Below are positions 36,901 through 49,010 of a stretch of DNA of 64,000 bases, piece after piece (positions within the stretch are counted from its first letter, which is position 1; each line of letters starts with the position of its first letter). The notes under the pieces are model-generated. The model was not told where the DNA came from and made no database searches. It saw only the letters and a list, made by a program, of their open reading frames with translations. The DNA is from Cylindrodendrum hubeiense (Eukaryota > Ascomycota > Sordariomycetes > Hypocreales > Nectriaceae). Location of the stretch: the NCBI GenBank assembly GCA_014621425.1, contig JAANBB010000111.1:1-64000 (forward strand), given 5' to 3'. The position numbers and the translations under genes are program-made.

Positions 36901-39900
36901 AAGCCCAGATTTAGGCTTAAAAGCACACTGTGACGACTGATGGGTGGGCCGCTGCGGCTGGCAGCTTTGCCGTCACACAGGAACGTCAGCAACGTCACAG
37001 ATGCAAAAGCACGCACAAGCACGTTGGATCAGGGAAGAGGGAACATGGCGAGGGTTCGTGGCGTCGCCGCGGATGGCACTCAATGTCGCATCAACCCTGC
37101 CGGCACTTCATACAGACGGCACCGCCACGCCTCAATCCCGGTGCTCCAAGCTCCAACAGGTCTGTGTAAGGTGTCATCCTGATAAGCACTTTGTCGACTT
37201 GCTTGTTTGCATTTGCGGTAGGATGGCTGCAACAGGAGCAAAATGATCGTCGACAGGACGAGACAGGCTATGACGAACGGGGGGTTTATCACCGGACGGC
37301 GCCAGCTTCCGGATATTGGATGCGAGAAGCTATTTTGGCCACCCTCCATCAATGGTGCCGATTACCAGGGGAACAGTTCGTCGCGTCCACCACGCGTTCT
37401 ACGGGCAACACTAGAAAGGAGCCCAACGCCTGCCAACGTCCGCCAGCGCCGGCACCATTGCGAGACCACGGCGCCGCCGTACGGTTAATATCTGGCTCGG
37501 TGGGCGACTAAGATAGTGGGCCACTCATGGTGGTCTCGGGGGCATACGTGGAGGAGGGCCGACCGAGGGACGCGGCCGAGGAAGCCGGTGACGATCGCAC
37601 TGGAAAAGGGAACAGTTGAGGTGATGTTTGGGGAGCTCTTTGCTTTGGCGAAACGGCGGCGGGAGTGCCTCTGATGCCAGATGTCTTCGATCAGTCGCAT
37701 CGTCTTGTGCCATTGTTTCTAGTTCCCCAAGCCACGAGAGACTCGCCCGCAAAGATCGAACCCTTCTTTCTGTACGACCGTACAAGTGTCCAGACGAGGG
37801 CGCCGGTCAATGAACTAGGCTGCATCTGAGAGGCGAGGGCCTGGATTTGGTTGCCCCTTGATGTCGTGTGTCATCGTAGTAGGGAGTACGTAGGCTCCCT
37901 TTTTGGGGCCGGTCTTCGCGGGGAAAGGCCGGTTCTGGGGCCTTGGGGCTCTGGGGCTGCCTGGGCTGAGCCAGCCTGTGGGTAGAGGCTGAGGATAGAC
38001 AGAGGCTGAGGCCACAGGGGTTGCCAAGGCCAGCCTGGATGACGAGGGGATCAGAGTCAATTGGACCCTTTGCCCGTCCTGCGTTCAATACCTGACGCAT
38101 GCGGTTGCAAAAAACCTTTCCCTGTCTGTCTCTGCCACCGTCTGTGTGTTTCTCTCCTCTGCAGTGGCCACAAGCGAGGATCGGGGCAACGGGGCATGCA
38201 TCGCAGCGCAGAGAGCACCTGTGGGCTCCGTCACGGCGCTGAAGCGAGACGCAGGAGAGCGTATCTAGCGCCAGAGTGTCTGTGTGTCTGCGTCTGCACG
38301 CCAAGTTAAGAACAAGCAGCTAAGCAGGCAACTAACGAGAGGCAAAGGGACCAGTAGAGCCAATACGAAGGGAGTGGTTCGACGGATTATCAGAGAATTG
38401 GAGGTTTTTTCTTCTCTTCGTGTCCCCCTTCGTGCCCCTCTCCCTCTCTGTCCCCCCTTCTCGATATCGTCACGAGGGATGAACAATGGGCGGAAGGATG
38501 GTAGATTGACGCAGATGAGCTTGCAACAATAGCTTGACACATGACACATGCGCCCAGATTGAGCAAATGATCGAGAACGGTCTCGTTCTGGGCGGCCAGT
38601 TGACGGCCCAGATGTAGCGGCTCAGCTGGTGGCCCGGCCGACTGAAATCTGGGGCTGGGTAATTGGTAATGGTAGGTACCTAGGTTGGTAGGCGGTAGCA
38701 GTGGCAAGTCAACGAAGGGCCAATATCGATTTACACCAAAAATTGCACCAGCTCTGTTAGTGCTTGCCCTGTGCTGTCGTCGGCAACAGCAACAGGTGGT
38801 CCATGCAAGATACTGGCGGATGGTGGCATCCAATCCGGAGGCGCATCATAGTAACCAGTGGCCTTGGCTATTTGCTGACTTTGATGAGCTCGCTTCTTGA
38901 ATACAGGAGGGGGGGGGATGATAGAAGCCCAAGCACATCCAGCGCGTCTACATCGTTGGCGATACGCAGAAGAGTTGGAATAGTTAAGCATATACGCAAT
39001 GCACGAGTCCCAATGGCTGACCCAAGATGCTCAAATTTGCCCATCCGCTGTGGTTCTCCCACTCACAGCGCACCGTAGCAGCCCCAGAATCACCCACCCA
39101 CCCTCTGCGCCGACCCCAGCAGCAGTACGCAGCCCGCGCGAGCCAACTGAGTGAAAAGTGTGGGGCTGCTCGGTGACCTTTGCTGGCCCGTCGCCGAGCA
39201 AGGGGCGCACAACTGACTGTGTCATTGTGTCCGTGTTTGTGCAAGTGCCTCTCCGTCGTCCGTCTCTGCGGATTGAGTTGGTTCCCCTCTCCCCGGGCTG
39301 TTGCCGGGGGAGGCACAGGACGCTGAGGACTGGAGCTCTGCTTGGGGAGCGAAAGGGGTCCATCTCCCATCCCTGGCCACTGGCCGGGTTCCTGGGCCAA
39401 AGGCCTGTCCCTGGCCTCTCCCCGGTCATAACGCTAGGCATAGGCCCCTGGAACTAGCTGCTGGGGCCAGTCGCGTTCCCCACTAGAAAAGTCGTCGGTT
39501 AGTGAGGTGTGCCGCCAAAAAGGAGGCCCCCCACTGAGACCACACGCCCACCACCACCCGTCACCCGTCACCCGTCGTGGTCACCCACCATCATCCCGTC
39601 TTGTCGTCACCCACAAACTGACACCCACACCTCGCGCCCTCCCCCCTGACCCTGCCCTTGTCCTGTCGCCCAGGGTGAAGCTGTCCGGGTCGAGGTGGAA
39701 AGGAACCAGTGCAGCAGCATCAGTGGAGACCAGTTGGGGAGTGCGAATATCCACTATGCTGCTGCTCCACGGCTGCCCTTTTGGGGCGTCCTTGGGGGAA
39801 AGACGCCCTGGGATGGCTTCTGGGGGGCCTGGGCTGTATCCACTGACGAAAGAGTGGGTGTGGCCACCAAGACCCAAGACCAGAGCCACAGCAATCAAGA

Positions 39901-40000
39901 CCATAGAGCAGAGGACAAGGTGATAACACCACCGCTATCCCCAGACCCGACGCCGCGTAGGGCAACTCTTCTCGTCTCTTTCCCACGTCTCTAATTCTCC
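36901..40000. other. Gene-free stretch, part 4
   Basis: Short overlapping frames on both strands without domains. Small direct repeats (cccgtcac, twice) lie at about 39556-39572. Nothing else was recognised. Confidence 0.5.
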
Positions 40001-41142
40001 TCGACCGAGTCTGAACCATCTCCTTGCTCTGCATCCAGCCTGTACAGCAAGCAACAACTACCTTCGCTTTGCCAATCCATACTAGTCCCGGCATTCGCTC
40101 TCGAGCCTCGTCTTTGCTGGCTAGCCCTCTCGACGACCCGGACATTCCACCCGCCTCTCCTTTTCTCCATACTTGACTCAGCAGCACCTTACACGCGACG
40201 ACCCCCCGACCTTCGATCGACAACAGAAGACGTCCCAAGGCAGTCCCTTCGATCCGATCCTGTTCTTGCTCATTCCTCTCGCCTACGCATCAACAACAAC
40301 CCCGGCTGTATTGTTCCTGTCAGTCTCTGCCAAAAGGTAAGCGCTACTCAGATATACCACCAACTCCTCCACTGTACGCATGTACGCACGTCCACCCCGG
40401 TGCACGCACCACACGGACGCATGAAAACCATCTACGTGAGACGGCACGAGGACAGGCCACGGGCTCTGCAGTCAATTCATCTCGTCTCAAGTCGAGTCGA
40501 CCCGAATTGAGCCCGCGAGGTTGGCCGAGGCAGTCGTCCGTCAAGCGTCATAGGGAAGGGAACCTTAGACGACGACGACAGGGTTACAGGGCCTAACATT
40601 TGCCTCAACGGCCGTGCAGCCTCCTGCAACGGTCCTGCCCCGCCTCCTGCAACGCTGCAACTCCTGCAGCTTGCCTTGCCACCGCGGCGCTGAGCATTCC
40701 TAGACGGCTGTCCTCAAAGCCCCTCGAGCCCACTCAACGCCTTCTCCCTTCATTCCATGACGTTCTTCCTGTTGATACCAAACAATAATCGCAAAACATT
40801 GAAAATTCGCGCTCACAGACACTGACATCTCTTGCCAGCCAATCGACTGTTTCCACAGCAAGTTCTGGGTCTCACCCTGCTTGGGACATCCCGATCTCGA
40901 ATTCGCGACTGGCCACCACAGCTCGCATCTTGCTTCTCGGCTTACACAGAATTCGCCCTGCGCCTCACCCGCCCACTGATTACGCCAACGGCCACCTCTC
41001 CCAGTCTACTCTTGGATACGACGACACAACTGGTTCTTGGGACGATTAAGACGGAGCCTCGCTCAGGTGGTTGTAACAACCCGCCTGCCTGGCAAACCAC
41101 CGATGATCTAAACGACACCATCAGACATCAGCGGCAATCGCG
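40001..41142 (+). promoter_or_regulatory. Promoter, CT-rich leader and probable leader intron of the RasGEF gene
   Basis: A CT-rich stretch at about 39,960-40,330 looks like a transcription start zone. A strong donor (AAAAG/GTAAGC, intron from 40337) and an acceptor (CTTGCCAG ending at 40838), with a consensus branch site CTGAC 14 bases before it, predict a 502-base leader intron. The exon after it holds an upstream ATG at 40832-41149 that would be split by this acceptor. An N-terminal coding exon here cannot be excluded. Confidence 0.4.
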
Positions 41143-44100
41143 ATGCTGAGCAGTCAATCGATGCGAGCCAGCCTCCAGGTGGCACCCTTATCATTCGCGA
41201 AGATTCACGACGAATCGACTGGAGATGGATCATCAACGTCCGACCTTGACAACAACCCTTACTCGCAATCACACATGACGCCCCCGGCGACTCCCAATGG
41301 CTCGCAGGAAGACCTCTCACCACAATACCTGGCACCTCCAGCGTTCCACAACTTTCTGCGAGCCTTCTATCCTTTCAACCCCAGCTATGCCATGTCCGAC
41401 ACGAGCGTGACGCTCCCGCTCAATGAAGGAGACGTCATTCTGGTCCACTCCATCCACACCAACGGTTGGGCTGACGGAACATTGCTTGGTTCCGGCGCCC
41501 GAGGATGGCTCCCCACAAACTACTGCGAAGCTTACGAGCCGGATGACATGTGCAATCTACTGAAGGCACTATTGAACTTCTGGGACTTGCTGCGGAGCAC
41601 CACTGTCAATGACAGGGAAATCTTCGGCAACCAGGAGTTTATGAAGGGCATCATTGCCGGTGTGCGGTTCCTATTGGTGAGTGTGCAGAGTTTGAGCTAT
41701 GAAGATGTGGAGGAGCTAATGTGTTCAATAGGAACGAACAAACTGCTTAAACAGGGAATCCCCATTCATCCAACGCAACGATGTCCTCCGCAAATGTCGC
41801 AAATCGCTGCTCTCGGAACTCTCGTCGCTGGTCAAGTCGGCGAAGCGTCTGCAAGAGTCACAACGGCCAGCCCTCAGCCCCGTGGAAGATGTCAATGACA
41901 TCGTCGACGAGATGATCCTGAAGGCGTTCCGAATCGTGACCAAGGGCGTCCGGTTCGTGGACGTGCTGGACGATGACCGCCGGGCCCGTGCACCAGCGTC
42001 CGTGACCGTTATGGCTACAGTGCTCGAGGAGTCTTACGTCCCTCCAACGCCGCCCGCGGACCAGGCGACATTCGAGGATCAGACCCCGCGCTCAGTCAAC
42101 GACACGGACTCGCAAGCTGCGGCGAGTGTCGCAACGTCGGAGTCTAGCGAGAGCACACAGACGACGATGGCCATCTTCAACAGGCGGCTGTCCTCCCTGG
42201 GCTCGCCCACAGGCCCAACCACGCATCGCCTGTCGCAGGCCAGCTTGGTCCAAGCTCACCGCTTGTCCGCATCCATCTCCCACAGAGTTTCGTTAGCGGG
42301 TCCGTCACCTCTGTCCCGTGCCCATCACCTCGTCTCAGAGCGGCTGAACCGAACGCACGACACCTTCCTCTCCCATCTCGGCTCCTTCATCGGCCGCCTA
42401 CATCTACAGTCTCAGTCCCGCCCCGAATTGTCGTCTGCCATTAAGCAATCCGCCTTGTCTGGTGGAGAGCTCCTGGCTGTTGTCGACGGCGTCTATGAGC
42501 ACATCAACTCAAGCTCCATCGTCCTGGCCATGGCGCGTGCCACCATGTTTGAACGCATCCAGGACCTCGTCTTCTCCGCCCGCGACACCCTAGCTAACGC
42601 CGAGTCTGAGGAAGCCGATGTCATCATGCCCCAGGACAACAGCATTCTGCTGAACTCGGCCACTGGCTGCGTCAGAGCTGCTGGTGACTGCGTCGCCAAG
42701 GCCAAGGTTGCCATTGAGCGTATCGGCGACTTCGAGTTCGAATTGGAGAGCAGCAGCCTCGGCATCGACCTGAGCATCCTCGACATCGCACCCGAGGAGC
42801 GCGCGAGGACCCCTTCCGTTTCCGAACCTTCTAGCAACCCCAGCGTTATCGAGGAATCACACCGCAGCTCCTCTGGCTCGTCCACTCTTGCTCCCCGACG
42901 ACTGACGCTCACCGGCGTCGACAAGCCTCTTCCCGAGGTTCCCCAGGACGTCACCACCCCGACTGAGGAACAGACCCCCCAGAACCCTTCCCCCGCCTCT
43001 TCTCGACCCTCGTCAGCGCACGACGACAACATCTCCAGCATGGCCTCCTCCATTTCCTCGCTCCGACCCTTGCTTCCTCCTCTACCTAAGCTGTCAACAA
43101 GCCTTCTCCCTAGCGAGGAATACAGCCCTGTCGACAACCACGACAACGACTTCGCCTCCACCTCTCGATTCGACAGCATGGTTGCCTCCAGCGCTGGCAG
43201 CAGCGCCACATACCTCAGCCGAGACTCCGAGTCCAGCATTCTCTCTCAGTCCTCCACTCGGGCTACTACTCCCGATCACACCTTGGCTCCCCGCAATCAG
43301 CCCTCCATGTCCGAGCTGAGCACCACTGACAGCTCCACCCACACCGAAGAAGTCGACGACGTTGAGTCCAGGCTCATGGAGAAGACCTTTGCCCACGAGC
43401 TTATGTTCAACAAGGAAGGTCTGGTCACCGGCGGCTCCCTCCAGGCATTGGTCGAGCGTCTTACTACCCACGAGTCAACTCCCGACGCCATGTTCGTCTC
43501 CACTTTCTATCTTACCTTCCGACTCTTCTGCACCCCGATGCGCCTCGCCGAGGCTCTTATCGAGCGCTTCGACTACGTCAGCGAGTCCCCTCATATGACC
43601 GGACCCGTGCGATTGAGAGTGTACAATGCTTTCAAGGGATGGCTCGAGTCTCACTGGAGGGACGAGACCGATCGCGACGCCCTCGGTCTTATCATGCCAT
43701 TCTCTGAAATCAAGCTTCGCTCCGTCCTCCCTTCAGCTGGCCGACGCCTCCTGGAGCTCGCTCAGCGAGTTTCCGGAGAAGGCTCCCTTGTCCCCCGCCT
43801 CGTGTCATCTATGGGCAAGACCAACACCTCCATTGCTCAATACGTCCCCGCCGACACTCCTCTTCCCCAGCCGGCCGTCTCCAGTCGCCAGACAAACTTG
43901 CTCGCTTCTTTCAAGAGCGGCACTAGCTCCCCTACTATCCTCGACTTCGAGCCTGTGGAACTCGCACGTCAATTAACGATCAAGCAGATGAACATCTTCT
44001 GCTCCATCCTTCCCGAGGAGCTCTTGGGTTCTCAGTGGATGAAGAAGGGTGGCGTTTCTGCCCCCAATGTCAAGGCCATGTCATCACTGTCTACTGATCT

Positions 44101-44860
44101 CTCCAACCTCGTCGCCGAGACCATCCTTCAGCACCCCGAGATTAAGAAGCGTGCTGCCGTCATCAAGCAGTGGATCAAGATCGCTCACCAGTGCCTCGAG
44201 CTCCACAACTACGATGGTCTGATGGCTATCATCTGCAGCCTGAACAGCAGTACCATCAGCCGACTCCGCAAGACTTGGGACGCCATTTCTGCCAAGCGCA
44301 AGGAGATGCTACGAACCCTCCAGGCTCTCGTGGAGCCTTCCCAGAACAACAAGGTCCTTCGCACCCGTCTCCACGACCACGTTCCTCCTTGCCTGCCTTT
44401 TCTCGGCATGTACCTCACTGACTTGACCTTTGTCGACATCGGCAACCCCGCCACTAAGCAAATGGCTCTCGGCAATGAGTCAGAGGACGACAGCTCCAAT
44501 GGTATCACAGTCATCAACTTTGACAAGCACACCCGCACGGCCAAGATCATTGGCGAGCTCCAGCGCTTCCAGATCCCTTACCGCCTGGTTGACATTCCCG
44601 ATATGCAGGACTGGATGGCGGCACAGATCAAGCGAGTCCGAGAGGGCGACCAGGGCAATGTCCAGGTCAGCTACTACCGCAAGAGTCTCCTCCTCGAACC
44701 CCGAGAGACTGCCCTCCGTATTCCCTCTGAGCCTCAACCAACCACTTCTCTCGGCGCTCTTCAGAATGCCAGCCGCACCGACCTCTTTGCCTGGATGTCC
44801 CGAGACCGAGGCAACCCAACACCCACACCCACACCTACACCTACACCAGCGCAAGTGTAG
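41143..44860 (+). CDS. cdc25: Ras guanine-nucleotide exchange factor (SH3 + RasGEF, CDC25-like)
   Basis: Two coding exons, 41143-41676 and 41732-44860, with a 55-base intron (GTGAGT...AATAG), giving 1220 aa. An SH3 domain spans about residues 73-131 (RAFYPFNPSY ... GARGWLPTNYCE). A long Ser/Thr/Pro-rich linker follows. The REM/RasGEF-N domain is at about 735-860 (LVTGGSLQALVERLTTHE, FYLTFRLFCTP). The CDC25 catalytic domain is at about 914-1190, with landmarks LARQLTIKQMNIFCSI, WIKIAHQCLELHNYDGLMAI, LNSSTISRLRKTW and PPCLPFLGMYLTDLTF. The tail ends in a Pro-Thr dipeptide run. N-terminal SH3 plus C-terminal RasGEF is the architecture of yeast Cdc25p, which loads GTP onto Ras at the membrane upstream of adenylate cyclase. 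The start is the first ATG of the frame, and an upstream exon is possible. Confidence 0.93.
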
Positions 44861-47175
44861 ACGCCACTTGCTATCTGAATTACCCGACTTGCTCGGGTCA
44901 ACAGAATTCATTCACCACGCGCGCACATATTACCGCAATCAGTAACTACATTCATCTTTGATACCCCGATTTTTTTTCACGGTCTTCATCAGCAGATGGG
45001 AAAACATCGACACGTCCCTTATGACTACTATATACATCAACACAACGGCGTTATTCATATATTGGGATTATTTTGTTTTTTTACTCCATGTTTTATGTCG
45101 AACATGACGGGCCCAAGTAGCAGCACTTTTGCAGCAGCGAGCTGCCCGACTTTTCGACCTGTCTTCGTTTCTCTGTACGCAACCCTCTCGCGAGGGAATT
45201 GGGAAGATGCCAGTGTGGCATTAGGGAGTCTGGAAAGGGAACGGAAAATACCTTCATGTTGGAACTACGACCCGTCTTGGTACTCTATCATCATCCCTTT
45301 GGTCCGTTCTTGGCTTTCTGCATCAATTCTGGGTACAGAGCTGCATCTTTTTCACCTTTGCCTCCTCTATTTTCTCTCACTCTCTCACCACCTTATCCTC
45401 ATTCTTCTTTCTCTCTCAAGCCAGACAAGGCAAAGGCGTCGAAAAAAATTGGCATGGGCCAGGTCCAGGATGGATTGGGCGGGTTCGGCGGCTCTGTCTT
45501 TTTATGCGCTTATTCCATTTCTCTTTATACTATCAGGGCGGGCAGGAATCTTGAGTTGCTGGGAAAAGAGAAATCGAAAGCTGTCTCGGAGCGTTCTGTA
45601 CGCGGAACGACAGGAATTGTTTGGCACGGAATACCTTTCGTGCTGCCACACTGGCAGCACTGTTGTATGTATCTAAGTTGTTGTAAGATGGGCTGGATGC
45701 CCAGATGCGGGAGCGTCCTGCAACACACAAAAATGATAAGTATTGTTCATCAAAACCTCGCCTTGATCCATATGTGACTGTGACCTGTTTGATCCGTTTG
45801 ATCCTTTTGCCCTGTCAAGCTTTGACTTGAATATCGAACCAGTATTGTCGGTGTGCGTGGGTGAGCTCCGTGGGTGAGCTCCGTTGACGTACGTCATGAA
45901 CCTTAATCGAGCTGTATTCCCCAACTCGGCAGCTTGACAAGGTTAACTTCGTATCAAGAAAGCCACTGAAGCGGGGGCGAGAGTCTATTGCGCCTCATTT
46001 GTATGCACTGAATAAGCATTCGGCAGTTGGGTTATTGCTCTCGGGACTGGAAGGGGATCATCATCCGATGGTTGTTCGGTGAGATGTGGCTCAGGCCTCA
46101 CCGGCTCGATTGCCTTCTCAACTTTCCTGATGCGTCACAGCATGCACTTTGATAACAGCCTCTGGGAACAACACGAGATTTAATTGTCTCCGACTGGAGG
46201 AATTGCTTATTGAGTTTCCTTGGCGCGTTCTGCTGGCCTCCTATTGTCGAGTTCCGCGGAACGTGTCTGTGGTCTTTGTGGTCTCGGAACTCGCGCCATG
46301 GCCTCAATATCAAGCCATCCAGCATTTGCAGCCCTAGAACCAAGCCTCTCAGCTTACCAGTGACGCCACGGGTACCCGGAACTAGAACATGGGCAAAAAA
46401 AGAAACGTGTTTATGCCACCTACGCTGTTAATAAGATATATCATACATTATGTAGGTCTAAGGCAGGCGAATCCACGGCGGTAGCCGTCACCGCATCGGT
46501 TCCGCAAGGACTGCGATCTTCCATACTCAGACATCATCTTGAGAGCGCTGAAATCTGTGAAGCTCTGTCATAACCATTGATAGCTTTTTCATCTGGTACT
46601 CCTCACTAAGACAGAAACTTACAGAGATGCTGGCCTTGGTACACCTAGGAATTGAGCTGCTGCGGTGCCAGCCGCAAGGGAGAATCGCCTCATGCTCCCT
46701 GGAATACGTTGCACAACTGAGACGGCAGAAACCGCCCAATAGACAGCCAGTGACGACGTCGTTCTGTAAAAGCAAAATCCACTACTGAACACGGCACAAT
46801 GTGCATCGCCATGTCACCGAGGCGCCAAAGTGTCAGACTCATTTATAGATCAGCCCTGTGCGTTACCACGGAGCTGGAATAGAGTGCTCAGAAACAGCCT
46901 TATGGCCTTTGTTTGGCCAGCTGAGGCTGCGGTGAGATTTCTTGTCTTAGACATGGCCATGCTGGCGAAGCAGTGCTTATTGGTTGTGCCTGCAAGGGCA
47001 GCACCCACGGCCCTCCCGCGATGATCTAAATACGAGATTCGAGACCGCAGTCTGGAGGAGCCACTCATGTATGCCGTTCAGCCTCAGAGAGGGAGGATCG
47101 CCATTGTGAAGTCTCGAGACCCGGTTAGGTTGATGGTGCTTCCTTTTTGCTTTTTCCTGTGAAAAGAGGTTGTCC
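44861..47175. other. Spacer after the RasGEF gene
   Basis: This contains the RasGEF 3' UTR and the promoter of the His-rich protein gene. A 226-codon frame at 44996-45676 lacks coding character (T-rich, simple Leu/Ser runs). No other gene was recognised. Confidence 0.5.
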
Positions 47176-47183
47176 TATATAAG
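47176..47183 (+). promoter_or_regulatory. TATA box of the His-rich protein gene
   Basis: The octamer tatataag lies 92 bases before the ATG at 47268 and is followed by a GA-rich run and then a short leader. It is one of the clearest TATA elements in the window and suggests a regulated, inducible promoter. Confidence 0.6.
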
Positions 47184-47267
47184 AGCGAGAGAGAGAGAGC
47201 CTTGGGAAGGAAGACAAGGGAACTGAATCAACGAAGACCACACTGCCTCTTCTCAAAACCAGACAAG

Positions 47268-47987
47268 ATGATGTTGACCAAGTTGATTGCGTTTGCTGCG
47301 CTGAGCATCCTTGGGGCTGATGCCTTTCCCTTTGGTCTTTGGGGAGCACCAGCACCAGCACCGCCACCTCCCGTACCAACACCAACATACAACAATCCCG
47401 ACCATTACAAGTATCCTGACCATGACAAGTATCCTGGTCACGGGGATAATCACAACAACCATGGGGATCACAAGAACTATGGGGATCACCCTGACTACGC
47501 GGATCACAGGAACCATGGGGATCACAAGAACCATGGGGATCATCCAGACTACTCGGAACACAAGAACCATGGGGATCACAAAGACCATGTGGATCACAAA
47601 GACCATGGGGATCACAAGAACTACTGGAAATACCCCAACCATGGAGATCACCGCAACGGTCCGGACCATCACCCCCACAACTGGGAGTACCCAAACCACC
47701 CCGACCACACCAAGTACATACCCATCCCAACCCCCGGCCCAGCAAATCGTCCTGTAGGCCAGGGCGGCTACTCGTCCAGAAACAGCCGCTTCGTCCTGCA
47801 CTGGGACACGACCGGGCTCAGCTGGCGCGACTGCACCAGCCTGTGCCTCGACCAGCCCATCTGCCAGACCTTCTTCTACCGCAAAGGCACCTGCGGCACC
47901 TTCAACGGAACATGGACTGACATCCACTGGGAGCCTGCCCCGCACAACGGCGAGTCGTGGTCTGAGAGACGATGCTTCGAGAACTGA
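47268..47987 (+). CDS. Secreted His/Asp/Asn-rich repeat protein with C-terminal Cys domain
   Basis: A single exon of 239 aa. Two ATGs lie in tandem (47268 and 47271). The hydrophobic signal peptide (LTKLIAFAALSILGADA) predicts cleavage near residue 19. A Pro/Ala spacer (24-40) is followed by about 108 residues (43-150) with some 26 histidines in units such as NHGDHK, PDYADH and KDHGDH, spaced mostly every 3-4 residues. The last 70 residues form a compact domain with five cysteines (DCTSLCLDQPIC ... GTCGTFNGTW ... RRC), similar in spacing to PAN/apple-like modules. The family is not recognised. Histidine at this density usually binds Zn, Cu or Ni, so extracellular metal binding is a reasonable inference but unproven. 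No KEX2 (KR) sites separate the repeats. The gene has its own TATA box. Confidence 0.8.
   Translation: MMLTKLIAFAALSILGADAFPFGLWGAPAPAPPPPVPTPTYNNPDHYKYPDHDKYPGHGDNHNNHGDHKNYGDHPDYADHRNHGDHKNHGDHPDYSEHKNHGDHKDHVDHKDHGDHKNYWKYPNHGDHRNGPDHHPHNWEYPNHPDHTKYIPIPTPGPANRPVGQGGYSSRNSRFVLHWDTTGLSWRDCTSLCLDQPICQTFFYRKGTCGTFNGTWTDIHWEPAPHNGESWSERRCFEN
47440..47640 (+). repeat. In-frame degenerate minisatellite inside the His-rich gene
   Basis: Repeats based on gggatcacaagaaccatg recur with in-frame spacing across this part of the gene, producing the His-Gly-Asp-His units. Several copies are near-identical, so copy number may vary between strains by slippage or recombination. Confidence 0.75.
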
Positions 47988-49010
47988 GGCGTCCACGTCA
48001 CCGAGAGGGTGCGAGACGCCGGACTGCGGGCGGTTACCGCAGCGCCGCTTTGGCCGCGATTCGGCTATATAGAAACTGTCATTTATTCAACCTGTATCTT
48101 AGCTTAATGGGGTTCATGCCTCTTCATACACAACGCTGTTGTCTCTACAGCATAATATAATTGAGATCTCCTACGTCAGTCACTACGACCGCTCCGTGAG
48201 GACGTCTGCGACACGGGAACTCGCAGAACAACTTTGATTGGCCAAACCTGTCAGTGCAAGTCATATTAAACATGTTTTGATTTACATAACGAAGCACTGC
48301 AATTCGTCCAAGCTGCTACTCCATGACACTCTCCAAAAAGCATGCGTCGCCCTGATGATTCAGCTCGACTGAATCGCAACAGTTGTCGGTACGAACAACA
48401 CGACTTCAAACAGAAAACGCCTCGCAAAAGACCATGAACCAAGTGCCGAAACTGCCGGTGGTTAATAGCTAGTCCAATTGACTGCCGGACGCCACCACAA
48501 TGTACTTACTGATCTTAGGCGAGGACATACTGCTCGTTTATGGTTGGTCAATCTTTCTGGGGCAATGACAAGGCGCCTCGAGAACTGCGGGTTGAGAGGC
48601 CAAGTTTCAAGCCCGCCGCCAACTTCAGCTGGAGCTGGGAATGCAATACGAAATCCATGACATTTTGAGTTGCAGCCACCAGCACACCGCTGCTGCGAGT
48701 GTGATTCAGTTGCACTGGGTGGCGCCACGTGGAAGATAAGGAACTCGTCTCTTTATTTAATCATATTTTCCTTTCAATGATGTGTTGTGGATACGAGATG
48801 CGAGATAGCATCACCCAAATCATCGCTGTCCTTAAATCTGAAGATGTTGAATGCAACATCAAGTGCAGCGTGACCCAAAATCCCAACCAGGTATCATTCA
48901 TTTCACTTTATTTCATCCCCAGTCCGCTACGAGCCCAACATTCGATCATTAAGTTAAGTCACCCCAAACTGCAGCGCATTGAACACTTGGTTCTACAAAA
49001 CCATGTCCCT
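47988..49010. other. Spacer between His-rich gene and UNC93-like gene (convergent)
   Basis: This contains the 3' flanks of two convergent genes. No gene or repeat was recognised. Confidence 0.55.

Noticed and set aside
37807..38304. 165-codon minus-strand frame
   Set aside because: Cys/Arg/Pro-rich, with no domain and similar frames on the other strand. Typical of GC-rich noise.
42493..43239. 248-codon minus-strand frame inside the RasGEF gene
   Set aside because: Antisense of the Ser-rich linker. No domain.
44996..45676. 226-codon frame just after the RasGEF gene
   Set aside because: T-rich, with simple Leu/Ser runs and no domain. It lies in the expected 3' UTR.
47253..47996. Long minus-strand frame and His-rich protein considered as a RiPP precursor
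   Set aside because: The minus-strand frame is an antisense by-product of the repeat. The plus-strand protein lacks KEX2-type Lys-Arg cleavage sites between repeats, and no UstY-like or tailoring gene lies nearby.
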